Of a stretch of 64,000 nucleotides of DNA, positions 34,126 to 43,139 are shown in pieces. The notes beneath the pieces are model-generated. The model did not search any database. It was not told the DNA's origin and saw nothing but the letters and a program-made list of their open reading frames with translations. How positions within the stretch are numbered: position 1 is the first letter of the stretch; the number at the start of each line of letters is the position of its first letter. Made by a program: the position numbers and the translations under genes. The stretch comes from Haloplanus sp. GDY1 (GTDB taxonomy: Archaea; Halobacteriota; Halobacteria; Halobacteriales; Haloferacaceae), in NCBI RefSeq assembly GCF_023703775.1, contig NZ_CP098516.1, forward strand, positions 1-64,000. The letters run 5' to 3'.

Positions 34126-35487
34126 CTACAGGTGCTTCGCCATTCGGAACAGTACCTCATCGTTACCTGTGGCCGTCATAAGCTGCATACTCTCTGGCAC
34201 AGGGTGTGCCGCCCCAACCGGAATCGCGAGCGCCGGCGCGTCAACGACGTTCGCCGGGAAGGTGTACCGGAGTAATTGCGAGACGGCAGCAGAGGCGACT
34301 GGCCGTCGGGGGACCGGACACCCGATTGTTGGCAGACAAATACCGTCCACGGTCTCCAAGAGCCTCTGGAAATGTTGCTGGAACTCCCCGAGCATTTCGT
34401 CGGCTGCCGCGTACGCCCGCCCGCCCGTCGCGGCGTTCACGCCCGTCGTGACGAGGAACACGTCCTGCAACACCTGCGATCGATAGCCCGTAGCACGCGC
34501 CTCGGCGAGGCTGTCGACGACGGAGTCCCGGATCGCTGCACGCGGGATCGTCTCGAATCGGCCGGCGAGAACCTGCAGGAGATCTACGGCGACGATAGTC
34601 GCGTAGGCCGTTAAGAGTCGCTCCAGCGTTGTGTGTTCCGGAACCAGATTGATCGTGCGAATCCTCCAGTCGGGCGCTTCTGGTGTGTGCCGTAGCACTT
34701 CCGCGACGGACTGTCGGTGTGCCTCCGGGACCCCGATCTCGAACGGGGGCGACGGCGGAGCCTCCAAATCGGGGAGAACGTATCCGGTTCGATCCAGAAG
34801 ACGCTTGATTGCGTCGGGGGTGGGTGCTTGAATGCCAACGGTGTCGAAAGACGGAGCGAGCGGGAAGACCCCGTCGGTAGGCAGGACATCCGACGTCGGT
34901 CTGTAGCCCGCGATGCCGCAACACGCTGCCGGGATTCGGGTGCTGCCGCCGGTATCCGTCGTAATCGCACCGTCCACCGTCCCCGCCGCGACGGCGGCTG
35001 CACACCCGCTCGACGAACCGCCGGGAACAAGATTTGGTGAACGAGGGTTCCGGACGGCCCCCAGTTCACTTTTTGTACCGGTAACGCCGTACGCGAACGC
35101 GTCCATGTTGGCTGTTCCGGAGAGCGTTAGATCGGGCGCCGCTCGTATCGCGCCGACGACAGCCGCGTCGGTCTCCGATTGATGACAGAACGACTGGCTC
35201 CCGGCCGTCATCTTCGTCCCGTTGACCGCGATACAATCTTTCACGATCAGGTTCAGGTCGCCCGTTTCCGCGTCAGTAGTCGCCGTCCCGAAATCGTCGA
35301 TTATGGCGCCGTTCTCGGAGAGTTCGACATCCGTCGGGCACCCCGTCTCCGCATCCGGCTCTCCTTTGAGATTTAGCTGAACCCGCACGTCGTGCATCGC
35401 CGATCGGAGCTCCGTTACTGCGACACAGTCGAGTGCAAGGTGTTCAGCGATTGTCTCCGCCCGCTCTTTCGGGAAATCAGAGTGCAT
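34126..35487 (-). CDS. Amidase-signature enzyme
   Basis: This 453-residue protein has the amidase signature catalytic triad: Lys in IVKDCIAVNG, the cis-Ser in PGGSSSGCAAAVAAG, and the nucleophile Ser in TDTGGSTRIPAACCG. The hallmark GYRPT follows. The triad is complete, so it is probably active on an amide. It is the last gene of the minus-strand operon, 42 bases after the peptidase gene. It may act on the azole peptide (for example C-terminal or Asn side-chain amide hydrolysis); a metabolic role is an alternative. It is shorter at the N terminus than GatA. Confidence 0.85.
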   Translation of the reverse strand: MHSDFPKERAETIAEHLALDCVAVTELRSAMHDVRVQLNLKGEPDAETGCPTDVELSENGAIIDDFGTATTDAETGDLNLIVKDCIAVNGTKMTAGSQSFCHQSETDAAVVGAIRAAPDLTLSGTANMDAFAYGVTGTKSELGAVRNPRSPNLVPGGSSSGCAAAVAAGTVDGAITTDTGGSTRIPAACCGIAGYRPTSDVLPTDGVFPLAPSFDTVGIQAPTPDAIKRLLDRTGYVLPDLEAPPSPPFEIGVPEAHRQSVAEVLRHTPEAPDWRIRTINLVPEHTTLERLLTAYATIVAVDLLQVLAGRFETIPRAAIRDSVVDSLAEARATGYRSQVLQDVFLVTTGVNAATGGRAYAAADEMLGEFQQHFQRLLETVDGICLPTIGCPVPRRPVASAAVSQLLRYTFPANVVDAPALAIPVGAAHPVPESMQLMTATGNDEVLFRMAKHL

Positions 35488-35529
35488 ATTTGTCGGATTG
35501 CGGTGGATTCGGTGCTCCAGTCTGCCCCG

Positions 35530-36879
35530 CTACGTGTCCCCATACGGCCACTGACCGCGAGCTTTCAGTTCAGTTTTATAGTGCTCGTCGAGCAGGTCGC
35601 GGATCTCCGTTCGGGACTTCCGGTTGAGAGGGGCAGTGTGGTTCGCCAATCGAACAAGCACGTCCGCGACCTGAATCGCAATCGAACGGAGGTTACGGAT
35701 GTCAATCTTGTCCGTCGTGTCGGCCGCCGTATGTTCCCACCCGCGTCCCGTGCGATCGGACGCCGCGCCGACCATCACCCCCGGAACTCCCTCTTTCACG
35801 ACCGCCCACTGGTCTCCGTGCGGGATGATTGACGAGTCCGTCGAAAGCGGTGTATAGAGAGCTTTCGCTGTCTGCTCGAATGGGGACTTGAGCGCCGTAA
35901 ATGAATTAAGGCTGACGTGAAGCGTCTCCGACCCGGTCGTGCCGTCGAGATTGACGAGACAGGTTATCTCAGACAGGTCCCGCTCGGCCGCCCACGCCGT
36001 CGAACCATACAGTCCAACCTCTTCGGCGCCGAATCCGACGAAGCGAAGCTGTGTATCTAACGAGTCCTGAATCTGTGAGAGGAGCCGGGCGAGCTCTACC
36101 AGGAGCGCACACCCTGCGGCGTTGTCTGCCGCTCCCTCGCCGAGGGGGTGCGAATCGAGGTGTGCCGTCACGACGACGGCCCCCTGTGTCTCCGGTCCGA
36201 CGACCGCCTCGATGTTCCGCGAGGTCGCCGGTTCCGTTTCGCAGTCCGTCCGTAATCGTACCTGCGGCCGGTCGCCGTAATATCGACGAAGGCGGATTCC
36301 GAGTTCGGCAGATACCCCGGCCCCCGGAATGGGCGCCGGGCGGTTCTCGTAGCCGATGTCGCCGGCCGGCGGGAGCCGCCCCTCAACGCAGTTTCTGAAA
36401 AGAAATCCGTCCGCTCCGCAGTCCACGGCGGCGGCGTACTTTTCCATCCGGTGAACCCACCGGTCGCACGACTGTGGATTTTCGCTGCTGGCCATCACGA
36501 TCGTTCCGTCCAGATCGAACGCGCGATACTCGTCAGGATGTGCGTTTCCGACACACACCAGTTCCGTGGTTACGTCTCCGGTCGGCGATCCCGACAAGGC
36601 TCGTATGTCCAGTTCCGGGGTTGAGGTCCGCACATCTCGGTCGGCAGCGGAGGGAACAGTCAGCGATGCTTCGTTTTCAGACCACTTCGGGACCGAGAAC
36701 TGGGAGGTCGTGACACGCTCGGCGTAACGTGAGAAGTGATCTTTGAGTACCGATGCCGCGGTGGCTTCCCCCTCGTGGCCGGCCACGCGGCCGTCGATCG
36801 ACGCGAACTCGATCAGCGTCTTCCAGAGCTGACGGCTCCGATATGCCTGTCCAACAATCCGGTCTGGTAGTTCTACCAT
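35530..36879 (-). CDS. M28-family metallopeptidase
   Basis: This 449-residue protein is an M28 aminopeptidase-type zinc enzyme. Metal ligands are visible in VVTAHLDSHPLGEGAADNAA (His and bridging Asp), FGAEEVGLYGS (catalytic Glu and metal Glu), LVNLDG (Asp) and GWEHTAADTTDKID (His). A PA-like insertion lies at about 105-195. No secretion signal is evident. In the operon it is the natural candidate to trim the leader or the N terminus of the modified peptide. ATG 36879 was chosen because in-frame codons upstream lie in the methyltransferase gene. Confidence 0.87.
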   Translation of the reverse strand: MVELPDRIVGQAYRSRQLWKTLIEFASIDGRVAGHEGEATAASVLKDHFSRYAERVTTSQFSVPKWSENEASLTVPSAADRDVRTSTPELDIRALSGSPTGDVTTELVCVGNAHPDEYRAFDLDGTIVMASSENPQSCDRWVHRMEKYAAAVDCGADGFLFRNCVEGRLPPAGDIGYENRPAPIPGAGVSAELGIRLRRYYGDRPQVRLRTDCETEPATSRNIEAVVGPETQGAVVVTAHLDSHPLGEGAADNAAGCALLVELARLLSQIQDSLDTQLRFVGFGAEEVGLYGSTAWAAERDLSEITCLVNLDGTTGSETLHVSLNSFTALKSPFEQTAKALYTPLSTDSSIIPHGDQWAVVKEGVPGVMVGAASDRTGRGWEHTAADTTDKIDIRNLRSIAIQVADVLVRLANHTAPLNRKSRTEIRDLLDEHYKTELKARGQWPYGDT

Positions 36880-36910
36880 GAGTGTCGTTGCGTTTGGGTG
36901 GTGGCTTTCG

Positions 36911-37876
36911 TTACTCCGCGTGGTGTGAGAGGATTTGTACGGTTCGACCCGTATCGATGACTTCCGTGGCCGTGCTGTACCGTTCGACGTTGTCGCGGAC
37001 GGTCTCAATCCAGTAGTGATCCCCCCGGAATCCGGCAGTAACAAGGATCATGTCCGCGGCAGCACTTAGCGTCCGATACTGCTCATCAATGAACTCGGGT
37101 AGGAGGTGGAAATACGGATCGACGAGTGCTAGGTCGTAGTGTCGATCCGGCGTGAAGTCGAACGCGTCGCCTTCCTCGAACCGAACTTGATCGCGGCACT
37201 CTCGGAGGTTCTCTCTCGCGCTCGCGAGGTCGAGATCTAGGCACGTTACCGCCGACGCACCCCGTTGCAGCGATACTTTCGCGAACGCCCCCGACCCACA
37301 GAAGAGATCAAGCACGGCGTCGATGTCGTGCTCATCGAACAGGCGCTCGATCGTTTCGATCGGCGCCGGTTGCGGTCCTGCGACGAGCGTCCCACCCCCG
37401 AGAACGAGCGAATCGAGACCGTACTCGTTCATTTTATCGACCAGTCGGCTGTCCTCCCTGACGAGGTTTTCCCGGATGGCAGTTTCCAGAGGGATTTCTC
37501 GATCGAACTGCTCGCAGTGATCGGCCGCCGGCACCGCGTTCACGTCGACGTAATACCGGAAGTCGAGCGCAAATTCGTCCTGCAGGTGTTTCGCCAACCA
37601 CCCACCGTAGAGGTTGTTGTAGAATCCCTTGTAATCCCCTTGCTCAAATGGCGTCGCTTGGCCCAGCAACTGCGCGCGATTGTTTGTCGTCACGTTCAAT
37701 AGAAACAACACATCGATATCCGTCGGGAACGTCGACCGGCGTTCGACTGCCTCGAAGGAATCGATCTCGTATTGGAACTCGGGGTCAAGGATCATACCGT
37801 CGACGAGCGATCGGAATTCCGCGACAAGCTCGGCTTCGATGCGCTCTAGGGTGGATTCGCTGACGAAGTCCGTCAT
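36911..37876 (-). CDS. SAM-dependent methyltransferase of the azole-peptide operon
   Basis: This 321-residue protein has an N-terminal domain of about 180 residues with no clear family. A class I methyltransferase core follows: motif I AVLDLFCGSGAFAKVSLQ, acidic loop CLDLDLASARENL, EGDAFDFT, and motif IV LALVDPYFHLLPEF. It overlaps the dehydrogenase gene by four bases. It may methylate the azole peptide, for instance its N terminus after leader removal, as in plantazolicin-type pathways; the target is not provable here. Confidence 0.83.
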   Translation of the reverse strand: MTDFVSESTLERIEAELVAEFRSLVDGMILDPEFQYEIDSFEAVERRSTFPTDIDVLFLLNVTTNNRAQLLGQATPFEQGDYKGFYNNLYGGWLAKHLQDEFALDFRYYVDVNAVPAADHCEQFDREIPLETAIRENLVREDSRLVDKMNEYGLDSLVLGGGTLVAGPQPAPIETIERLFDEHDIDAVLDLFCGSGAFAKVSLQRGASAVTCLDLDLASARENLRECRDQVRFEEGDAFDFTPDRHYDLALVDPYFHLLPEFIDEQYRTLSAAADMILVTAGFRGDHYWIETVRDNVERYSTATEVIDTGRTVQILSHHAE

Positions 37877-38634
37877 ACTGACCGCCCTCCGAGTAACCCG
37901 GTGTAGAGCGTCGTCTCCGGCTCGTTTTGCAGCCTAAGGTAGGAATCTGCCCGGTCTTCGATGAAACCACCGTACGGACGACAGGCGAGTCCACGCGCCT
38001 CCGCCAACAGGCAGACGTTCTGCATCAGGTGACCTGCTTCGACGTTCGCGTAACGATACCCCCGCTCGCCGTACTTTCGTGTCGTCCGTTCCATGCGGGC
38101 CGTGACGAACACCACTACCGAGACGTTCTCTCGGATGTCCCTATAGAAGAAATCCAGGTCAGTGACCGCACTGTCTGTCCGGAGTTGCGCGAGGCAATTT
38201 TCCTTCACGTCGTAATGGTACACGCCCTCGGCCAGATCATCGCCGGCGAGAACGGTCACGTACACCTCCAGCGGGTATCGCGCTCCTCCCGATGGGTACG
38301 CCCGATAGTGATCGTCGTCTGTTTCGCCGTACTGTGTGATGCCCGCCGCCTCGCCGATACACGCTGACAGGTCCTCGATAGACACGGGACGTTGCTCTAC
38401 GGCGCCTAGCTTCGGGGACCTACGCTCCGAGATCGCAGCTCGGAGGGGTTCATCAAGGTCGACGTCGGAAGACAGCGGAATCGTGGTTCCGGCGTCGTAC
38501 TGCTTGTAGTCGATTTCGCTCCAATTTTCTAGCGTGCCGCCGGCCTTCCTGACCTCACCCAGCTCGAAGTTTTTACTGCTCTCGTGGAAGATCCAGCGGA
38601 GCCGCCGGCCGTCAAGTGATTTTCGTGACGTCAT
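37873..38634 (-). CDS. SagB-type FMN azoline dehydrogenase
   Basis: This 253-residue protein is a nitroreductase-fold SagB-type enzyme. Landmarks are AISERRSPKLG near the start, AYPSGGARYPLEVYV, the Lys-Tyr region RTTRKYGERGYRYAN (catalytic-type) and EAGHLMQNVCLLAEARGLAC. Such enzymes use FMN to oxidise thiazolines and oxazolines to aromatic azoles. It overlaps the YcaO gene upstream and the methyltransferase gene downstream by four bases each. Its presence implies the final peptide contains aromatic azoles and not only azolines. Confidence 0.9.
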   Translation of the reverse strand: MTSRKSLDGRRLRWIFHESSKNFELGEVRKAGGTLENWSEIDYKQYDAGTTIPLSSDVDLDEPLRAAISERRSPKLGAVEQRPVSIEDLSACIGEAAGITQYGETDDDHYRAYPSGGARYPLEVYVTVLAGDDLAEGVYHYDVKENCLAQLRTDSAVTDLDFFYRDIRENVSVVVFVTARMERTTRKYGERGYRYANVEAGHLMQNVCLLAEARGLACRPYGGFIEDRADSYLRLQNEPETTLYTGLLGGRSV

Positions 38635-39968
38635 AGGAACGGGTGTGGCGTATCGTTGAGTTCTGCTTCGTCGTTCGGTGCGTCCAGAAGTCCGACATCT
38701 ACCGGGACCGTATACAGGCGATCCCCCCCGAGATACCGATAGTCGCGTATTAAATAGAGAGGGTGAAGAGCAGGAATGACGGCTTTCACGGCAACGAAAC
38801 CCTGGTCGGCGATATCATCTGTCGTCGCGTCCACGACGAAACACCGGAAGTCGTTGTCCGAGAGCCATTGCAAAACCGCGTTCAGGACATCGTTAGGGCG
38901 CTCCTCGTCGCTCGGTATCGGCTGCGGCTCACGGTCGGGGTCCAACCAGAAGCTCAGGTCGTCCTCGGGGTCCCTCCCAGTCCAGTAGTGCGCGCGCTCG
39001 TTGAGCGAGATGATGTCGCCCGGCTCCTGAACGGCGTCGCTATCGCTGGTTTCCCACTTGCTAATCTGCAGGAGTTCGCGCATCGCGTCTCTAGCCGCCT
39101 CAAGCTGGGTCGCCGCCGCCCCGAGTCCGAGATCGATCATGCGGTTTTTCCGGTCGGTATAGCCGACAGCGAGGCAGGTGTATAGCGGTTGATCCAGGGT
39201 GAGGTCCAGAAGGGTCACGTCGAGGCCCTTCTGTCGGCAGACGCTGTGATACGTCGCCAGTCGCTCGTCATCAACGCTCGTCGGATCCAGAACCGGAGCG
39301 GGGAGCTCATTCAAAAAGTGGATGACGAAACTCTCACGCTCGATCACCTCGCCGATACCACCCAGCACTGCTTTCCGCGGTGAGGTGTGTGCGGCCGACC
39401 CGTTGGATGTCGGATTTCTTATCTGGGGGGACTCAGGGAATGGGAGATACACAGTCTGGGCGGGAATCAGCGTCCGTTGGCCGGATACCAGTTCGGTAGC
39501 TGCAGTCCAGTAGTACTCGGCCTCCCGAATCTGCTCGCGCGTGAGATCCCTCGCTTCGAGCTGCCGGTCGCTAAACTTGTTGAAACAGAGGGGATCGGCT
39601 GCTTCCAAGGACACATCAACAGCTTCGCCGTGTGCGAAATCTTCCAGATCAGTAAGCGTGAAACAGTACCGCTCGATTGCTTCGGCGAGCGCTTTGATCT
39701 GCGCTTTACCTTCGTCGAGCCCCGACCCAGTCGTATTTTGCGGATCGCTTCGACCCGTGTCGCTGAACACTGTGGTGTCTTGAACCCGTGTGACGTACTG
39801 ATATACGTTGGAGTATTCGTGGTAAAAATCGTGGCCAGCAGCGTACTCCACAATCGGACCGACATGCTCGTCAACGAGGTCTTCGGCCAGCTGTAGGGCT
39901 ATCTCGATGGGTAAGGCCTCGTCCGCTACCAACTCGTTTTTTGACGGGGTCGCTAATTCGTCCCGCAT
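38631..39968 (-). CDS. YcaO cyclodehydratase
   Basis: This 445-residue YcaO protein makes thiazoline/oxazoline rings from Cys and Ser/Thr using ATP. Nucleotide-binding landmarks are GSGLDEGKAQIKALAEAIER (Glu and Arg of the first motif) and HTSPRKAVLGGIGEVIERES (second motif), with ARDAMRELLQ later. Azoline-forming YcaO proteins usually end in a PxPxP motif; this one ends TPHPFL, so the last Pro is replaced by Leu. It overlaps the partner gene upstream by 16 bases. Confidence 0.92.
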   Translation of the reverse strand: MRDELATPSKNELVADEALPIEIALQLAEDLVDEHVGPIVEYAAGHDFYHEYSNVYQYVTRVQDTTVFSDTGRSDPQNTTGSGLDEGKAQIKALAEAIERYCFTLTDLEDFAHGEAVDVSLEAADPLCFNKFSDRQLEARDLTREQIREAEYYWTAATELVSGQRTLIPAQTVYLPFPESPQIRNPTSNGSAAHTSPRKAVLGGIGEVIERESFVIHFLNELPAPVLDPTSVDDERLATYHSVCRQKGLDVTLLDLTLDQPLYTCLAVGYTDRKNRMIDLGLGAAATQLEAARDAMRELLQISKWETSDSDAVQEPGDIISLNERAHYWTGRDPEDDLSFWLDPDREPQPIPSDEERPNDVLNAVLQWLSDNDFRCFVVDATTDDIADQGFVAVKAVIPALHPLYLIRDYRYLGGDRLYTVPVDVGLLDAPNDEAELNDTPHPFL

Positions 39969-40855
39969 GAGTCACACCCTGGAAGCTTCAACACGTCCGA
40001 TCTGTTCAATTCACACGACTCTATGTCGTACTCGATGTACGAGCCCTCCGAGACAGCGGTCCTCCCTTCAAGAAGCGCAAAAAGCGTCTCACGAAGGAGA
40101 AGACTCTCTAGGTGCTGATACGCCAAGAGCGGCGCATTAACAGATTCATGGGGCATCTTCCGGTCAGCCAATGCTCGCCGCACCTCGGTTGGGGCATCGG
40201 AACTCGCTAACCATCTGGTGTAGAAACAGTGGTAGCACGGCGTGCTAGTTGGACGTGTCAACGGTCCGATCCGCAGCGTCGTCCCGCAGATTCTTCCTGG
40301 CAAGAACTGGTAGTCGTTCGCCATCGCGTCGGCAAGAAGATATTCTTGCCAGTCCGGCCGCTCGTTACTTGCGACCGAGAGAAGTAGATTGAGATTATCT
40401 CCTATATCTTCCCGCGTCGTGTAGTGTTCAACTGTAACGTACTGTTCCAGCTGCTCCAGCACCGAATTAGGGTATTCAATGTGTTCAGACGAGATGATTC
40501 CGACAGTCTGCTCTTGAAGTCGTTCTCGGGATCGTGCCGGATCCGAAGCGAGCCAATCCAAAATGTCGCTCTGAAACTGGTCTTCGTCGGGGAAGATGAT
40601 CCGTTCCTCTTCCAAATACGAAAGCAGTTCTTTCGCTACCGTTTCGCTCAACTCTGTCTCGGAGAGGATCTCGTCAATGGTTCCGCCCCCCCGGAGAATC
40701 ATCAGAACCTCCTCTACCACCGGAACAGTCCCGCCGGTCACGTCCTTCTCTGCCGTTGGTGTAGTGACTACGGCTCGTGTGTCAGTAATACGAGTGAAAT
40801 CGGCGTATTCCGGGAACAAGTACTTCTGAACTCTATTTTGATTAATAATGATCAC
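39953..40855 (-). CDS. Leader-binding cyclodehydratase partner (ocin-ThiF/E1-like)
   Basis: This 300-residue protein is the partner that presents the precursor to YcaO. Residues ~1-95 look like a RiPP recognition element: two strands, then VEEVLMILRGGGTIDEILSE and KELLSYLEEERI, a winged-helix pattern. Zinc-binding pairs are seen as PCYHCFYTR in the middle and PGCDSCG at the very end. These features match the 'TOMM leader peptide-binding / cyclodehydratase' family. It is the first gene of the operon and is transcribed toward the YcaO gene. Confidence 0.87.
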   Translation of the reverse strand: MIIINQNRVQKYLFPEYADFTRITDTRAVVTTPTAEKDVTGGTVPVVEEVLMILRGGGTIDEILSETELSETVAKELLSYLEEERIIFPDEDQFQSDILDWLASDPARSRERLQEQTVGIISSEHIEYPNSVLEQLEQYVTVEHYTTREDIGDNLNLLLSVASNERPDWQEYLLADAMANDYQFLPGRICGTTLRIGPLTRPTSTPCYHCFYTRWLASSDAPTEVRRALADRKMPHESVNAPLLAYQHLESLLLRETLFALLEGRTAVSEGSYIEYDIESCELNRSDVLKLPGCDSCGTN

Positions 40856-41068
40856 GCCTATTGGCTGGCATTACGCTATAAACATACTCAGAGGTAATCA
40901 AGTTTAATGCCGTGATTTAAAAGTCCTAACGAGGGAATTCTTCGAGAGACTGGTGAAATCGAGGGTATTAGCACATCTGTCCGGACTGAAACGAACCTTG
41001 GACAGAGGCAGGATTGCCACGCTTCGTAAACGAGGCTGCATGGCTTTATCTTACCTTTAAATAGCGGA

Positions 41069-41371
41069 TTATCCGATCCGGTGATTATATCGAGGTAATC
41101 GACCATTCATATTATTGAATCGTCGCTGTTCTCGTCTTTCACGCTCCCGTGCTCGTCTCGTTGAGTTGGTTATTTCGCACCGATACACGCACCAAGTCTT
41201 ATCGCTACGCCAGTGATTACGCAACCTGCTACTGACCCGTCCGCTTCCGATATATACAACCGCATAGCCGCTGACGGTTGGTGCAGGCCAACCCAATTCG
41301 TAGACGCCAATCTGATCTGGTCCGGAAGTCCCCGGTGGGTTGTAGCGAGTAAACGGGAAATTGAGTGGCAT
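41069..41371 (-). CDS. GIY-YIG-domain protein
   Basis: This 100-residue protein has a GIY-YIG-like nuclease fold. Landmarks are QIGVYELGWPA (GVY for GIY), AVVYIGSGRVSSRLRNHWRS (YIG with the Arg helix), and an Arg-rich ITNSTRRARERERREQRRFN. The catalytic Glu may be one of those in the ERERRE helix, and LPRYNHRIG ends it with the usual Asn. It stands alone between the azole-peptide operon and the transglutaminase-like gene. Role unknown; small GIY-YIG proteins act in repair or mobile DNA. Confidence 0.7.
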   Translation of the reverse strand: MPLNFPFTRYNPPGTSGPDQIGVYELGWPAPTVSGYAVVYIGSGRVSSRLRNHWRSDKTWCVYRCEITNSTRRARERERREQRRFNNMNGRLPRYNHRIG

Positions 41372-41405
41372 TCGAAGAATTATTCAGCGTGTCGTTCAGC
41401 TTGGG

Positions 41406-42014
41406 TTAGCCGAAGTGAATCCTATACCGATCTGTGTCCCCACTCCACTGAGGTGCATCCCAACTCTCGCCAGAGTTTCTTATGTATCCCAGTTCTCGTA
41501 ATCCCGTCGTATCACCGAGAAAATCCGATGTAGCTGGATCAGCGATTACCCATCTGCATCCTTGTTCGTTGGAACCCACCGAGGCCGTGTTAATCCCACC
41601 CAGGAACCGGCGATCGGTGTAATAATCGACGATATCGTCGTGGATTTCGTCGTGGGACGCGGGTATCAGCACCTCTGTAAACATATGGCCGCGATCTCGG
41701 AGGGAAACCGAAACCATCCGGCACTCGAATCCCACTCGAATCAGTAACGAGCAGAACAAACAAGTCGTGTCCACGCAGTTGCCTTCATTACCGAGGCATT
41801 CTATAGGCGGATGTCGAAAATTTGCATATTCCGCGTAATCGACCTTCGTCCGGACTAATCGATGGAGGTCGCATGCGATCTTAACACCGCCGACCCCCGC
41901 GCCATCAACGTGGCTTCGAGCTTTCTTTACGACCTTCCCAAACGGACCGGGATTAAGATTCTCCGCAACATCTACAATGACATCATCTGGTGGTTTGTTC
42001 TTTAGCTGGGGCAA
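41406..42014 (-). CDS. Transglutaminase-like protein
   Basis: This 202-residue protein has a transglutaminase-like catalytic pattern. The Cys is in NEGNCVDTTCLFCSLLIRVG, the His in SLRDRGHMFTEVLI, and the Asp in CRWVIADPATSDFLG. There is no signal peptide or membrane segment. Proteins of this fold can be peptidases or cross-linkers. It lies six bases downstream of the AAA ATPase gene on the same strand, so it may belong to that operon and not to the azole-peptide cluster. Confidence 0.75.
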   Translation of the reverse strand: MPQLKNKPPDDVIVDVAENLNPGPFGKVVKKARSHVDGAGVGGVKIACDLHRLVRTKVDYAEYANFRHPPIECLGNEGNCVDTTCLFCSLLIRVGFECRMVSVSLRDRGHMFTEVLIPASHDEIHDDIVDYYTDRRFLGGINTASVGSNEQGCRWVIADPATSDFLGDTTGLRELGYIRNSGESWDAPQWSGDTDRYRIHFG

Positions 42015-42020
42015 GGTGTC

Positions 42021-43136
42021 TCACCACTTTGAAGGATTGACACTGGGATCTACCTGTTGTACCCCACACTCCAGGTGTTTCTGAGTGATGTAGGCATCTT
42101 CTTTCAGGGCCTTCCGAGCTGCCTCAACTGTTACCTCCTCTAGGTCGGCACAGCTATAATCCTGAGTCAGTCGAGCGATCTCCCGGAGGTCCACGCTACT
42201 ACTAGCAACTGGCCGATCCTCCAGATGAATCTGGAGGACTTCCTGCCGACAAGCCTTGCCCGGGAGACCGATGGTGAAATCCTGTCCGAATCGACCAGGG
42301 CGATCGACTGCGTCGTCCATATCTCCCTGAAAGTTGGTCGTCCCGACGATGAGAACATCTTCTTCCTTCAGTGACGGCATGTCGCGGAGGAACTGGCTCA
42401 CTAATTGTCGCATACCCGCAGACAGATCATTACTCCCGCGCTGCTGGATGAGAGCGTCAACCTCGTCGATAATGATGAGACAAGGCTGGTGTTCCTTCGC
42501 CTGTTCGAACAGCCTCTTGACGTTCTTCTCGGATTCGCCAGCCAAACTATCCCGGATCTCAGCCAGGGAAATATCCAGATATTTCCGATCGAGTTCACCA
42601 GCCAACGCCTTCGCCATGTGACTCTTGCCCGTGCCTGGTGGACCTGCAAAGAGAACACCATTGGGAACCGGAACACCGTACTTTCGGTGTTGTTCCTTGC
42701 TCTCGACGGGTCCAATCGCTAGTTCCCAGAGACGCGACTTCAGTTCGTCGCGTCCCCCCACATCCGAGAAATCGATTTCGGGGTCTCTCCAGTCGAATTC
42801 TTCGGTCTCGTCTTCCTGACCTCCCTCTTGTCCTTCTCGTTCATGCTCGACTTCCGGAGTGATACTCGAGCTGTCGACCACACGCTTCTGATCAGCAGCT
42901 TTCCGCCAGTTTGCAGCCTTGGAGCGGTGTTTCTCTTCCAGCGGAGGGAAAGACTCCTTATCCGCGAGTGCTCGGAAGCAGCGTTCCAACTCTTTGAAAC
43001 ACTTTGCCAACATCTCCTGATTTGGGTCCGACTCATTCGAGAGTCGGCTGGCCTCTGCTTTCAGCTCCTGGATCCGGTGCTTCAACTCTTGCTTCGACAG
43101 GTCGCTCGCGGACTGCTTTTTAAGCCTATCGAACAT
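42021..43136 (-). CDS. Vps4/CdvC-like AAA ATPase
   Basis: This 371-residue single-ring AAA+ ATPase has an N-terminal helical region (LKKQSASDLSKQELKHRIQE to RALADKESFPP, about 1-85) resembling a MIT-like bundle. An acidic linker and one AAA domain follow: Walker A GPPGTGKS at 165-172, Walker B LIIIDEVDALIQ, and RPGRFGQ as arginine-finger region. One AAA domain after a helical N terminus is the architecture of Vps4/CdvC, though membrane-protease-like AAA proteins also fit. It starts three bases after a coiled-coil gene with Snf7-like features, which supports the Vps4 reading. Confidence 0.82.
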   Translation of the reverse strand: MFDRLKKQSASDLSKQELKHRIQELKAEASRLSNESDPNQEMLAKCFKELERCFRALADKESFPPLEEKHRSKAANWRKAADQKRVVDSSSITPEVEHEREGQEGGQEDETEEFDWRDPEIDFSDVGGRDELKSRLWELAIGPVESKEQHRKYGVPVPNGVLFAGPPGTGKSHMAKALAGELDRKYLDISLAEIRDSLAGESEKNVKRLFEQAKEHQPCLIIIDEVDALIQQRGSNDLSAGMRQLVSQFLRDMPSLKEEDVLIVGTTNFQGDMDDAVDRPGRFGQDFTIGLPGKACRQEVLQIHLEDRPVASSSVDLREIARLTQDYSCADLEEVTVEAARKALKEDAYITQKHLECGVQQVDPSVNPSKW

Positions 43137-43139
43137 AGA

